A DNA stretch of 64,000 nucleotides from Streptomyces kronopolitis (GCF_014646275.1 NZ_BMND01000016.1:1-64000), one strand, 5' to 3'. Positions 1 to 9,153 are shown, counted from the first letter of the stretch. The notes: a model not told the origin generated them from the sequence alone. A program made the numbers and translations.

Positions 1-572
1 CGGCGGCCGGCGCCGAGTCCGGCGCCGGATCCAGGGTCGTGCCCACCCCCAAGGACCTGGCCGGGCTCGGCCGGGCGCACGCCGCGGGCCAGGGTCCCGC
101 CGGCCAGGGCCCCGCCGGTCCCGGCACCGACCGGCCCGGGGCCGCGGCCGGCGCCACCCTGCGCTGGTCGTCCGACAAGGGCTGGGTCGAGCGCGGCGGC
201 CCGGTCGGCGAACCGGAGGCGACCGCGGGCCTGCCCACCCTCGCCCAGCTGACCAGCGCCGAGCAGCGCTGGGCGGACCGCGAGGAGGACATCACCGCCG
301 TCAGCGGCGACCCCTTCGAGGTGGGCCAGGTCTTCGCCCGCCGCTGGACCGACCGGCTCTCCGACACCGCGCATCTGGCCCAGCTGTCGACCGAGTACCC
401 GCGCATCCCGCACCGCATCGACGGCGAACTGCTGCGCTACGCCGCCCGTTTCGGGCTGCTCGCCCACAAGGACGACCAGATCGACGAGCACGACCGCTAT
501 GCCATCCGGGCCGGGTTCTGGCGGGAGGTCGATCTGCGCACGGCCGCCGGACACGCCCCGGCCGCCGACTGA
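1..572 (+). CDS. 3' part of an unrecognised protein (5' end outside the window)
   Basis: The reading frame is open from the first bases of the window and stops at 570-572, so this is the end of a gene that starts upstream. The first in-frame GTG (position 39) has no ribosome site and is probably internal. About 190 residues are visible. The first third is Ala/Gly/Pro-rich low complexity; the rest is more ordered, with charged and aromatic segments such as QVFARRWTDRL and HRIDGELLRYAARFGLL. No membrane segment or catalytic motif is visible. I do not recognise the family. The ABC exporter starts 72 bp downstream on the same strand. Confidence 0.6.
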   Translation, partial: AAGAESGAGSRVVPTPKDLAGLGRAHAAGQGPAGQGPAGPGTDRPGAAAGATLRWSSDKGWVERGGPVGEPEATAGLPTLAQLTSAEQRWADREEDITAVSGDPFEVGQVFARRWTDRLSDTAHLAQLSTEYPRIPHRIDGELLRYAARFGLLAHKDDQIDEHDRYAIRAGFWREVDLRTAAGHAPAAD

Positions 573-644
573 GGGCCCCCTCCCGGCTCGCCGCCGGAGC
601 CCCGCGGGCCGGGGACGGTCCGGGGACGCGTACCCTCATAGCTC

Positions 645-1655
645 GTGAGGACGGGCGCAAAACAGGTGGAGCGCGCAGTGCCGGTGTGCGCCGTGCGGGA
701 CCTGGTCAAGACGTATCCCGCGACGCGCGGGCGCCGCGGGGCGGCACGGGCACCCGCCGTACGCGCCAACGACGGCATCACCCTGGAGGTGCGCCGCGGC
801 GAGATCTTCGGGCTGCTCGGCCCCAACGGCGCCGGCAAGTCCACCCTGGTGCGCCAGCTGACCGGCCTGCTCGGCCCGGACTCCGGCAGCATCGCCGTCC
901 TGGGCCACGACCTGGTGCGCCACCCGGAGCGGGCCGCCCGGCTGCTGGGCTACCTGGGCCAGGAGTCCACGGCGCTGGACGAGATGACGGTCGCGCTGGC
1001 GGTGGAGACCACCGGCCGGCTGCGCGGTCTCGGCGCCCGCGAGGCGCGGGCCGAGCGGGACGCGGTGATCGACGAGCTGGGCCTGGCGGACCTCACGGGG
1101 CGGGCCCTCAAGCAGCTGTCCGGCGGGCAGCGGCGGCTGGCCTGCTTCGCCACCGCGCTGATCGGCGAGCGGCCGCTGCTGGTGCTGGACGAGCCGACCA
1201 CCGGCATGGACCCGGTCGCCCGGCGTGCCGTCTGGGCCGCGGTCGACCGGCGGCGGGCCGAGCGCGGGGTCACGGTGGTGCTGGTGACCCATAACGTCCT
1301 GGAGGCCGAGAGCGTCCTCGACCGGGTCGCGGTGATCGACCGGGGCCGGGTGATCGCCTGCGACACGCCCGGGGGACTGAAGGAAACGGTGAGCGAGGAG
1401 GTCCGGCTGGAGCTGGTGTGGCGTGCGGGCCCGCCGCTGGACGTGCCCGAGGTCGCCGCCCTCGCCGCCGCCGCGCACACCTCCGGACGCCGCTGGACCC
1501 TGCGGCTGCCCGCCGACCAGGCCCGCGCCGCGGTCGCCGCCGTCACCTCCGGTCCCGCCTTCGCCGCCCTCGACGACTTCACCCTCGCCACGCCGAGCCT
1601 GGAGGATGTGTACCTCGCCCTCGGCGGCCGCGGGGAGGGCCTGGTCAAGGCATGA
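645..1655 (+). CDS. ABC transporter ATP-binding protein (DrrA-like exporter type)
   Basis: This is the cytoplasmic ATPase of an ABC-2 type exporter, partner of the permease that follows. Walker A GPNGAGKST lies at residues 59-67, the LSGGQ signature at 158-162 and Walker B LLVLDEP at 178-184, followed by TTGMDP and the H-loop VTHN. The C-terminal 90 residues after the core resemble the regulatory tail of drug/daunorubicin-type ATPases. Start choice is uncertain: GTG 645 lies 8 nt after a TACCCT hexamer (possibly leaderless), whereas GTG 678 has a GGTGGAG site 6 nt upstream. The substrate cannot be read from the sequence. Confidence 0.9.
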   Translation: MRTGAKQVERAVPVCAVRDLVKTYPATRGRRGAARAPAVRANDGITLEVRRGEIFGLLGPNGAGKSTLVRQLTGLLGPDSGSIAVLGHDLVRHPERAARLLGYLGQESTALDEMTVALAVETTGRLRGLGAREARAERDAVIDELGLADLTGRALKQLSGGQRRLACFATALIGERPLLVLDEPTTGMDPVARRAVWAAVDRRRAERGVTVVLVTHNVLEAESVLDRVAVIDRGRVIACDTPGGLKETVSEEVRLELVWRAGPPLDVPEVAALAAAAHTSGRRWTLRLPADQARAAVAAVTSGPAFAALDDFTLATPSLEDVYLALGGRGEGLVKA

Positions 1656-1758
1656 ACGGCGCGGGCCCGGCGCACGTACCGAGGAGCGCGGACGGCGCGC
1701 GGACGGGACGGACGGACCGCGCGCACGGAACAGACGGAACGAAAGGCTCGGTGACAGA

Positions 1759-2589
1759 GTGAGTGTGGTTCCCGCGCAGGCGGTGCCCGGTGCGGCCCCC
1801 GGCGCCGGCGCCGAGGTGTGGACCGGGGACGGTGCCGCCCCGCTGGCGCCCCGCACCCGCTTCGGGCCCGCGCTCGGCGCCGTCTACCGCGCCCAGCTCT
1901 CCCGGGCCCGGGTGGCGCGGATCCCGCTGCTGTTCGTCGCCACCTTCCAGTCCGTCGGGATCATGGTCCTGCTGCGCGGGGTGGTCGACAGCGGCGACCC
2001 GGCGCGCTCGGTGGTCTCCGGCTCCAGCGTGCTGGTCGTCGCTTTCGTCGCGCTCAACCTCCTCGCCCAGTACTTCGGCCAGCTGCGGGCCGGCGGCGGG
2101 CTCGACCACTACGCGACGCTCCCGGTGCCGCCGGCCGCCGTGGTGCTCGGTGCCGCCGGCGCCTACGCCTCCTTCACCGTGCCGGGCACGGTCGTCACCG
2201 CGGTCACCGGCTGTGTGCTCTTCCAGCTGCCGATGGCCCACCTGTGGGTGCTGGCCGCCGTGATCCCGCTCTCCGGGGCGGCGCTGGCCGGTCTCGGCGC
2301 GGCCCTCGGCCTGCTCGCCCCGCGCCCCGAACTCGCCACGCTCCTGGGCCAGTTGGGGATGTCGGCGGCGCTGCTGCTGGGGGTGCTGCCGGCCGCGCGG
2401 ATGCCCGAGGTGATCGGCTGGGCGCGCGATCTGCTGCCGTCGACCTACGGCGTGGAGGCGCTGTCGCGCAGCTTCGACCCGCACCCCGACTGGCTCGCGG
2501 TCGGCGCCGACCTGGGCGTCTGCGCGGCCGTCGGGGTGCTCTCGCTGGCCGTCGCCACCTGGGCCTACCGCCGGGCGGCCACCCGATGA
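1759..2589 (+). CDS. ABC-2 type transporter permease
   Basis: A 276-residue polytopic membrane protein immediately downstream of the ABC ATPase. After a hydrophilic N-terminus of about 45 residues come roughly six hydrophobic segments, with the ABC-2 style loop SYxVxAL-like motif (STYGVEALSRSF) near residue 235. It should form the membrane channel of the exporter together with the preceding ATPase. GTG 1759 was chosen because the translated stretch upstream of it is low-complexity intergenic sequence with no conserved content. The stop overlaps an ATG at 2586 (ATGA). Confidence 0.85.
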   Translation: MSVVPAQAVPGAAPGAGAEVWTGDGAAPLAPRTRFGPALGAVYRAQLSRARVARIPLLFVATFQSVGIMVLLRGVVDSGDPARSVVSGSSVLVVAFVALNLLAQYFGQLRAGGGLDHYATLPVPPAAVVLGAAGAYASFTVPGTVVTAVTGCVLFQLPMAHLWVLAAVIPLSGAALAGLGAALGLLAPRPELATLLGQLGMSAALLLGVLPAARMPEVIGWARDLLPSTYGVEALSRSFDPHPDWLAVGADLGVCAAVGVLSLAVATWAYRRAATR

Positions 2590-2657
2590 CCGCCTCCGGC
2601 CCCTCGAACGGGCGTCCTGCCGCCGGTCCCACGGGCCCCACCTGGCACGATGACGGG

Positions 2658-3347
2658 GTGACCGCACCGCTGACGCCCCGCGACAACCAACCGCCCGACG
2701 AGCCGCAGCACCCCCCGGCCGCGCCCGCCGAAGGGCACGGGTCCACCGCCGAGCCCCGTGACCACGGCGGTGGCGTCGGCCCCGAGCTGGCGCGTGAGCT
2801 GCGCGAGGGCGCGCTGATCGCGCTCCTGGTCGCGGTGAGCGGAGTGCTGCTGGGGCTGCTGTGGAACTGGCTTGCCCCGCACATCCCGCTGATCGCGGAC
2901 ACCCGCAACGTCTACCTGAAGAACACCGAGGGCGAGGAGGCGATCGGCGCGGACGGCACCTTCGTCCTGCTGTCCCTCGGCTTCGGTGTGCTCACCGCCG
3001 CCGCGGTCTTCCTCTTCCGCCGGCGCGGCGGGATCCCGCTGGTGGTGGCGCTGGTCGTGGGCGGGCTGCTGGGTGCGGTGCTGGGCTGGGTGACGGGCAT
3101 GTGGCTGGGCCCGACCCCGGACGTGGCCGCGCACGCCAAGCAGGTCGGCCCCGGGGTGACCTTCTCCGGGCCGCTGCGGCTCCAGGCCAAGGGCGCGCTG
3201 CTGGCCTGGCCGATCGCCGCGATGCTCACCCAGCTGGCGCTGACCGGGCTGTTCGGCCCGCGCGACCTGGAGCCGGAGGTGGACTGGAGCGGCCACGACG
3301 ACCGGCGGGACGAGCCGCCCGCCCAGGAACCGCCCGCCGCCCACTGA
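2658..3347 (+). CDS. DUF2567 family membrane protein
   Basis: A protein of about 229 residues with a Pro-rich cytosolic N-terminus and four hydrophobic segments, the first two flanking an extracytoplasmic loop containing TRNVYLKNTEGEEAIGADG. This pattern fits the actinobacterial DUF2567 family, whose function is unknown. I chose GTG 2658 because a CACGAT hexamer ends 7 nt before it, the spacing of a leaderless transcript. An in-frame ATG at 2586, overlapping the permease stop, is the alternative and would add 24 poorly conserved-looking residues. The gene converges on the YbaK gene. Confidence 0.75.
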   Translation: MTAPLTPRDNQPPDEPQHPPAAPAEGHGSTAEPRDHGGGVGPELARELREGALIALLVAVSGVLLGLLWNWLAPHIPLIADTRNVYLKNTEGEEAIGADGTFVLLSLGFGVLTAAAVFLFRRRGGIPLVVALVVGGLLGAVLGWVTGMWLGPTPDVAAHAKQVGPGVTFSGPLRLQAKGALLAWPIAAMLTQLALTGLFGPRDLEPEVDWSGHDDRRDEPPAQEPPAAH

Positions 3348-3415
3348 CGCGGCGGGGGCCGGCCCGTCACCACGGCCCGGCCCTCCCGGGCCCCGCCGGA
3401 CCCGAAGGGGCCCCG

Positions 3416-3928
3416 TCAGCCCCGCGCGATCGGCGCGACCCGGGCGCCGGTGAGCGCCACCAGATCCGCCGGCGCCAGCTCGACCTCCAGGCCGCGCCGG
3501 CCCGCCGAGACGCACACCGTCGGCCGGCCCTGCGCGGAGGCGTCCACGACCGTGGGCAGCCGCTTGCGCTGGCCCAGCGGGGAGATCCCGCCCAGGACGT
3601 ACCCCGTGCTGCGCTCGGCCGCCGCCGGATCGGCCATCGCGGCCCGCTTGCCGCCCACCGCGGCCGCCAGCGCCTTGAGGTCCAGCGAGCCCGACACCGG
3701 CACCACGGCGACCGTCAGCGCGCCGTCGACCTCGGCCAGCAGCGTCTTGAAGACCTGCTCGGGCGCGACTCCCAGGGCCTCGGCGGCCTCCTCGCCGTAC
3801 GAGGCGGCGGCCGGGTCGTGCGAGTAGGAATGCACCGTGAAGGGGACGCCGGACGCGGTGAGCGCCACCGTCGCGGGCGTGCCGCCCCCGGGCTGTCCGT
3901 CCTTCTTCTGCTTCGTCTTCTTCGGCAC
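3416..3928 (-). CDS. ybaK: Cys-tRNA(Pro)/Cys-tRNA(Cys) deacylase, YbaK/EbsC family
   Basis: A 170-residue editing-domain protein. Members of this family hydrolyse Cys-tRNA(Pro), which ProRS forms by mistake. The visible family features are the N-terminal TPATVALTASGVPF, the central EQVFKTLLAEVDG (containing the conserved Lys) and the GGISPLGQRKRLPTVVD block. A lysine-rich N-terminal tail precedes the domain. Length and order match stand-alone YbaK proteins. It converges on the DUF2567 gene and has no obvious operon partner, though the Lon-domain gene follows upstream on the same strand. Confidence 0.9.
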   Translation of the reverse strand: MPKKTKQKKDGQPGGGTPATVALTASGVPFTVHSYSHDPAAASYGEEAAEALGVAPEQVFKTLLAEVDGALTVAVVPVSGSLDLKALAAAVGGKRAAMADPAAAERSTGYVLGGISPLGQRKRLPTVVDASAQGRPTVCVSAGRRGLEVELAPADLVALTGARVAPIARG

Positions 3929-3989
3929 CGCGGAGAACGCCTCACTCGCCCGGGCCCGGATGCCCCGCGCGGGCCCGGGCCGCGAAACG

Positions 3990-4736
3990 TCAGTTGGGGT
4001 GGGTCGGCTGCCTGGTCAGATCCACGGCCGGCAGCGACGGGAGCTTACCGAGCAGGGCCGATTCCTGGCGCAGCAGTGTCAGCTCCTGCGTCAGCCGGGC
4101 CGCCGCGTCCGGCGCCTCCAGCAGCTGCTGCTTGGCGGGGACGTCCAGCACGGCCGCCGCGGCGACCAGGTACGACAGCACGGACGGGTCGGCCGGCAGG
4201 TCCTGCCCGCTCGACAGGGTCCGCTCGTTCGCCCAGGCCAGCCGCTTCTGGTAGGTGCGGAAGGCCCGTACGACACCGGAGGCCAGCGCGCCCGCGCCCT
4301 CCCCCTCGTCGTCCGCCAGCTCCTCCAGCTCGGCGGTCAGATACGGGCCCGAGGCGTCCACCGACAGCAGCCGGAAGCGGGTGGTGCCGGTGGCGAGCAC
4401 CTCGTAGCCGGTGTCGTCGTCGGAGGACTTCTCCCGGATGGTGGCCGCGTCCGCGACACAGCCCACGGTGTGGAACGCCTGCATCGGGTCGTCACCGAAG
4501 CCCGCCGCGGGACCGTCCGCGGTCGGCAGGGTGGCGTCCGGCATGCCCTGCGCGGTGGGGGCGACCTCCCGGCCGTCCCGGATCGTGATCACCGCGAACC
4601 GGCGGTCGTCCTCGGGCACCGCGCTCAGATCGCGCATCATCGCCCGGTAGCGCGCCTCGAAGACGTTCAGCGGGAGCACGAGTCCCGGGAACAGCACCGA
4701 GTTCAGCGGGAAGAGGGGGAGGCGCACGGAGGTCAC
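3990..4736 (-). CDS. Lon substrate-binding-domain protein (LON_substr_bdg, no protease domain)
   Basis: A 248-residue cytoplasmic protein consisting only of the N-terminal Lon-type (PUA-like) domain: RLPLFPLNSVLFPGLVLPLNVFEARYRAMMRDL at the N-terminus is the family hallmark, continued by the GCVADAATI and YLTAELEEL blocks. There are no AAA ATPase or Ser-Lys protease domains, so it is not a Lon protease. The stand-alone form is common in actinobacteria and its role is not established. It lies 61 bp upstream of ybaK on the same strand. Confidence 0.85.
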   Translation of the reverse strand: MTSVRLPLFPLNSVLFPGLVLPLNVFEARYRAMMRDLSAVPEDDRRFAVITIRDGREVAPTAQGMPDATLPTADGPAAGFGDDPMQAFHTVGCVADAATIREKSSDDDTGYEVLATGTTRFRLLSVDASGPYLTAELEELADDEGEGAGALASGVVRAFRTYQKRLAWANERTLSSGQDLPADPSVLSYLVAAAAVLDVPAKQQLLEAPDAAARLTQELTLLRQESALLGKLPSLPAVDLTRQPTHPN

Positions 4737-4787
4737 AGCCCGTAAGCCTAGAGCCTGTAGCGGTCAGGGCCACCATCCGTACCCCGG

Positions 4788-6395
4788 CTATTGCCGCCGC
4801 AGCAGCCGTGAGGCACCCGCCGCGACCGTCGTGGCGAGCACCCAGCCCGCCAGGATCAGCACCGCGGCCACCCACTGCGCCCCGCCGTCCGGCTTCCAGG
4901 CGGCCCCCTGGTTGAGGTCGATCACCGGCAGCAGCAGGTCGAGGGAGTAGAGGTAGGGATTCCAGGGCGGTGCCTCGCCCGCCTTGAGGGGCGGCGGCGG
5001 GGACATCGAGAAATACAGCGTGCCGATCGCCCACAGCACGGCCATCCACACCGCGGCCCGCCCCGGCCGGTAGCCGTAGGCCACCGTCCAGTCCTGGAGG
5101 AAGCCCCAGAGCTTCGCCGCCAGCGGCAGCGTCTCGCGGCGCCGGCGCTGCTTGGCCAGCAGCACCTCGCGCGCGTCGGCGTCCTCGCCGGTGCTGCGCA
5201 GCGAGGCGGCCAGCATCTCGTACGGCTCGGGCGCGTACTCCGGGGTCGCCGCGGCCACCCACTCCAGCCGCAGCGCCAGCGGGAAGTGGCCGCGCGGGAT
5301 CAGCGTCTCGTAGGCGAAGCCGGCCATCCACAGCCCGCCCAGCCCCGGCCAGCTCGCCGACTTGTCGATGAGGTTGACCACTCGGGCGCCGGAGAGGATC
5401 ACCCGGCCGCGCTGCGGGCGCTCGCCGAGGAAGCGCAGCTCGGGCGTCTGGATCCGGCGCAGCGACAGCTCCTGGTCGGCCTCCATGATGAACCGGGCGT
5501 TCTCGAAGTCGACCGCGTCGCCGAAGCGCCCGTCGTCCAGCCGCATCCCGCCCTCGCACTCGAAGCGCTGCATCCGGGTGCCGCGCGAGGGGGTCTGGCC
5601 GATGCCGATGCCGTACGGGGGAGTCATGCCGCTGGAGAACGGGGAGTTCGCCAGGCCCGCGGCGGTCAGGTAGAGGGTGCGCTCGACGGTCAGCTGCGGG
5701 GCGTTCAGCGCCCGGCGGCCGAACGGGTTGCACAGCCGGCTGCCGCGCAGGCTCAGCGAGACGCCTATGGTGGCGCCGCGCAGCGACAGCTCCCCGTAGG
5801 ACTCCATCATCTCGGCCTGGAGGTCCTGGGCGACGGTCAGCCCGTCCGCCATGACCGAGCGGCCCTGGCGGTCCTTGTGCACGACGGTCTGGTTGAGCAT
5901 CAGGTCGGTGCCGATCTGCGCGTCCGTGAGCCGGATGCCGGAGTGCACCACGCAGCGCGGCAGGTGCAGATCGCCCTCGGTGTGCAGCCGGGCCGCCTCC
6001 AGCCGGGGTATCGCGCAGTTCTCCATCCGCAGGGTGGTGAAGTGGCTCTCCGGCAGCACCACCTCGGCCTCGAAGCGGCAGTCCCGCAGCTCCACGAATG
6101 GCTTGATCGTGCCGCCCGCGACGTCGAGAGTGTCCGTGATGTACGCGCCGGTCAGCTGCAGCGCGGCCACCCGTCCCGGCTGCGGGAGCGGGCCGTCGAG
6201 CAGCAGCAGCGCCACGACCCGGGCGCGCACCCGGCGCTCGGGGCCCCACAGGTGCTGTCCGTGCGGGTCGTCGCGGGCCGGGTCGCCGATGTGCAGATCG
6301 CAGGTGCTGCCGTTGCGGAAGGCCTGCCACATGCTCCATTCCGCGGATGTCAGTTGCAGGTCGGCGGGCGCGTCGCCGTCCCCGGGCTCGGTCAC
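4788..6395 (-). CDS. Membrane-anchored protein with beta-helix/pentapeptide-like N-terminal region
   Basis: A protein of about 535 residues. Roughly residues 40-330 consist of repeating short strands (for example LRDCRFEAEVVL, LRMENCAIPRLEAARL, LRGATIGVSLSLRGSRL), as expected for a right-handed beta-helix of the pentapeptide-like kind. A less regular region and a basic linker (KQRRRRE) follow. Two or three hydrophobic segments close to the C-terminus (AAVWMAVLWAIGTLYF; AAVLILAGWVLATTV) should anchor it in the membrane. GTG 6395 was chosen because GGGGGAT precedes it at proper distance; an upstream ATG at 6530 lacks this. I know no defined function. Confidence 0.75.
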   Translation of the reverse strand: MTEPGDGDAPADLQLTSAEWSMWQAFRNGSTCDLHIGDPARDDPHGQHLWGPERRVRARVVALLLLDGPLPQPGRVAALQLTGAYITDTLDVAGGTIKPFVELRDCRFEAEVVLPESHFTTLRMENCAIPRLEAARLHTEGDLHLPRCVVHSGIRLTDAQIGTDLMLNQTVVHKDRQGRSVMADGLTVAQDLQAEMMESYGELSLRGATIGVSLSLRGSRLCNPFGRRALNAPQLTVERTLYLTAAGLANSPFSSGMTPPYGIGIGQTPSRGTRMQRFECEGGMRLDDGRFGDAVDFENARFIMEADQELSLRRIQTPELRFLGERPQRGRVILSGARVVNLIDKSASWPGLGGLWMAGFAYETLIPRGHFPLALRLEWVAAATPEYAPEPYEMLAASLRSTGEDADAREVLLAKQRRRRETLPLAAKLWGFLQDWTVAYGYRPGRAAVWMAVLWAIGTLYFSMSPPPPLKAGEAPPWNPYLYSLDLLLPVIDLNQGAAWKPDGGAQWVAAVLILAGWVLATTVAAGASRLLRRQ

Positions 6396-6601
6396 TGTGG
6401 ATCCCCCTTTCACTCCCGTGGTGTGTCGCAACCTGTTCGGACGCACCTCGTGCACCGGTCGCATGGCGTCCCACAGGCGTCCCCGTACGCCGTCAGCTGG
6501 CCCTTTCCCGCCCCGTGTCTGCTTGAACACGCGTGGTCAGGGCCAACTCCGGTCAACTTCGAACGGCCGGGTCACGGTGCGTCCGCGGGGTGCGCCGCTG
6601 T

Positions 6602-6618
6602 GTATCACTGAGTGATAC
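6602..6618. promoter_or_regulatory. Perfect 17-bp palindrome upstream of hisD (operator candidate)
   Basis: GTATCACT-G-AGTGATAC is a perfect inverted repeat with 8-bp arms around one base, ending 40 bp before the hisD start. It is AT-rich for this genome and followed by no T-run, so it looks like a repressor site rather than a terminator. The binding protein is not known to me. Confidence 0.6.
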
Positions 6619-6658
6619 GGCCGGTCGGCCCCGGGAGCGGGTCTGAGACACTGGGAGG

Positions 6659-8008
6659 GTGATCTCCCGAATCGACCTGCGCGGTGACGCCCTCCCCGAG
6701 GGCGGCGCCCTGCGCGATCTGCTGCCCCGTGCCGAGTTCGACGTGGAAGCCGCCCTGGAGAAGGTGCGGCCCCTCTGCGAGGACGTACGCCATCGCGGCA
6801 CCGCGGCGCTGATCGACTGTGCGCGGCGGTTCGACGGCGTCGAGATCACCCGCGTACGGGTGCCCGCCGAGGCCCTGCGCGAGGCCCTCGACGGGCTGGA
6901 CCCGGCCGTGCGCGCCGCCCTGGAGGAGTCCATCCGGCGCGCCCGGATCGTCCACCGCGCGCAGCGCCGCACCGACGTCACCACCAAGGTCGTCCCCGGC
7001 GGCACGGTCACCGAACGCTGGGTGCCTGTCGAGCGGGTGGGCCTCTACGTCCCCGGCGGCCTCGCGGTCTACCCCTCGTCCGTCGTCATGAACGTCGTCC
7101 CGGCCCAGGAGGCCGGCGTCACCGGCATCGCCGTCACCTCCCCGCCGCAGAAGGAGTTCGGCGGCCTGCCGCACCCGACGATCCTCGCCGCCTGCGCCCT
7201 GCTCGGCGTCGACGAGGTCTACGCCGCCGGCGGCGCCCAGGCCATCGCGATGTTCGCCTACGGCACCGAGGAGTGCCTGCCGGTCAACCTCGTCACGGGC
7301 CCCGGCAACATCTACGTCGCCTCCGCCAAGCGCCTGCTCAAGGGCCGCGTCGGCATCGACGCCGAGGCCGGCCCCACCGAGATCGCGGTCCTCGCGGACG
7401 CCACCGCCGACCCCGAGCACGTCGCCGCCGACCTGATCAGCCAGGCCGAGCACGACACCCTGGCCGCGGCCGTGCTGGTCACCGACTCCACCGAGCTGGC
7501 CGACGCCGTCGACGCGGCCCTCAAGCGCCAGGTCGGCGCCACCAAGCACATCGAGCGGATCACCGAGGCGCTGGGCGGCCGGCAGTCCGCCACGGTCCTG
7601 GTCGACGGCATCGACGAGGGCCTGAAGGTCGTGGACGCCTACGGCGCCGAGCACCTGGAGATCCAGACCGCCGACGCCTCCGCCGTCGCCGCCCGGGTCC
7701 GCAACGCCGGCGCGGTCTTCGTCGGCCCCTGGGCCCCGGTCTCGCTCGGCGACTACTGCGCCGGGTCCAACCACGTCCTGCCCACCGGCGGCTGCGCCTG
7801 CCACTCCTCCGGCCTGTCCGTGCAGTCCTTCCTGCGCGGCATCCATGTCGTGGACTACTCCCGCGACGCGCTGGCCGAGGTCGCCCACCACGTGGTGACC
7901 CTCGCCGAGGCCGAGGACCTCCCGGCTCATGGCGCCGCTGTCAAGGCCCGTTTTGCCGGAGGCGAACGAGACCAGCACAGTGACTGGAAGGTCCCGCAGA
8001 GCAAGTGA
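6659..8008 (+). CDS. hisD: Histidinol dehydrogenase
   Basis: Catalyses the last two steps of histidine biosynthesis, histidinol to histidinal to histidine, with NAD and a zinc ion. At 449 residues it matches the usual length. Conserved blocks in order are GLYVPGG/YPSSVVMNVVPA, AGGAQAIAMFAYGTE, the GPGNIYVASAKR nucleotide loop, EAGPTEIAVLAD, the zinc-ligand segment SQAEHD, and GDYCAGSNHVLPTGG. It is the first gene of the his operon. The GTG start has GGGAGG only 0-2 nt upstream, too close for normal use, so a leaderless or near-leaderless start is possible. Its stop overlaps the hisC start (GTGA). Confidence 0.97.
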   Translation: MISRIDLRGDALPEGGALRDLLPRAEFDVEAALEKVRPLCEDVRHRGTAALIDCARRFDGVEITRVRVPAEALREALDGLDPAVRAALEESIRRARIVHRAQRRTDVTTKVVPGGTVTERWVPVERVGLYVPGGLAVYPSSVVMNVVPAQEAGVTGIAVTSPPQKEFGGLPHPTILAACALLGVDEVYAAGGAQAIAMFAYGTEECLPVNLVTGPGNIYVASAKRLLKGRVGIDAEAGPTEIAVLADATADPEHVAADLISQAEHDTLAAAVLVTDSTELADAVDAALKRQVGATKHIERITEALGGRQSATVLVDGIDEGLKVVDAYGAEHLEIQTADASAVAARVRNAGAVFVGPWAPVSLGDYCAGSNHVLPTGGCACHSSGLSVQSFLRGIHVVDYSRDALAEVAHHVVTLAEAEDLPAHGAAVKARFAGGERDQHSDWKVPQSK

Positions 8009-9153
8009 GCACGCACGTGACCCGCAACCCCGCCGTGTCCCGGATGGACGACCTCCCCATCCGGGACGAGCTGCGCGGCAAGACCCCCTACGGCGCGCCG
8101 CAGCTGGACGTCCCGGTGCGGCTGAACACCAACGAGAACCCCTACCCGCTGCCCGAACCGCTGGTCCGGCGGATCGCCGAGCGGGTGACCGAGGCCGCCC
8201 GCCAGCTCAACCGCTACCCCGACCGGGACGCGATCGAGCTGCGCACCGAGCTGGCCCGCTACCTCACCCGCACCGCCGGCCACCCGGTCAGCACGGAGCA
8301 GGTCTGGGCCGCCAACGGCTCCAACGAGGTCCTCCAGCAGCTGCTGCAGACCTTCGGCGGCCCCGGCCGCACCGCCCTCGGCTTCGAGCCGTCGTACTCC
8401 ATGCACGGGCTGATCTCCCGCGGCACGGGCACCGCCTGGCTCTCCGGCCCCCGCCACGACGACTTCACCATCGACGTCGAGGCGGCGCGGGCGGCCATCG
8501 CCGCGCAGCGGCCCGACGTGGTCTTCATCTGCTCGCCGAACAACCCCACCGGCACCGCCGTCGAGGCGGACACGGTGCTCGCGCTGTACTACGCCGCGCA
8601 GGCGGCACGGGCCGACGGCGCCGGGGCGCTGGTGGTGGTCGACGAGGCCTACGGCGAGTTCAGCCACCGCCCCTCGCTGCTGCCGCTGATCGGGGGCCGG
8701 CCCAATCTGGTGGTCTCGCGGACCATGTCGAAGGCCTTCGGCGCCGCCGGGCTGCGGCTGGGCTATCTGGCCGCCGACCCCGCCGTGGTCGACGCCGTCC
8801 AGCTCGTCCGGCTCCCGTACCACCTCTCGTCCGTCACCCAGGCCACCGCGCTCGCCGCGCTGGAGCACACCGACACCCTGCTGAAGTACGTCGAGCAGCT
8901 CAAGACCGAGCGCGACCGCCTGGTCACCGAGCTGCGGGCGGCCGGCTGCCAGGTCGTCGACTCCGACGCCAACTTCGTGCAGTTCGGCCTGTTCGACGAC
9001 GCGCACGCCACCTGGCAGGCGATCCTCGACCACGGCGTGCTGGTCCGTGACAACGGCGTACCGGGCTGGCTGCGGGTCACCGCGGGCACCCCGGCCGAGA
9101 ACGACGCGTTCCTCGACGCGGTCCGTGCAGTACTGAAGGAGAGCAAGCGATGA
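8005..9153 (+). CDS. hisC: Histidinol-phosphate aminotransferase
   Basis: A 382-residue PLP-dependent fold-type I aminotransferase that converts imidazole-acetol phosphate to histidinol phosphate with glutamate. Seen in sequence: LNTNENPYPLP substrate loop near the N-terminus, SPNNPTGT, VDEAYGEF, and the PLP-binding lysine K243 in SRTMSKAFG, followed by the phosphate-binding RLGYL. The GTG start overlaps the hisD stop by four bases, which points to translational coupling. The hisB start in turn overlaps its stop. Confidence 0.97.
   Translation: MSTHVTRNPAVSRMDDLPIRDELRGKTPYGAPQLDVPVRLNTNENPYPLPEPLVRRIAERVTEAARQLNRYPDRDAIELRTELARYLTRTAGHPVSTEQVWAANGSNEVLQQLLQTFGGPGRTALGFEPSYSMHGLISRGTGTAWLSGPRHDDFTIDVEAARAAIAAQRPDVVFICSPNNPTGTAVEADTVLALYYAAQAARADGAGALVVVDEAYGEFSHRPSLLPLIGGRPNLVVSRTMSKAFGAAGLRLGYLAADPAVVDAVQLVRLPYHLSSVTQATALAALEHTDTLLKYVEQLKTERDRLVTELRAAGCQVVDSDANFVQFGLFDDAHATWQAILDHGVLVRDNGVPGWLRVTAGTPAENDAFLDAVRAVLKESKR

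Noticed and set aside
3355..3410. Terminator between the DUF2567 and ybaK genes
   Set aside because: The GGCC/CCGG-rich stretch allows several short imperfect pairings, but none stands out as a clean stem.
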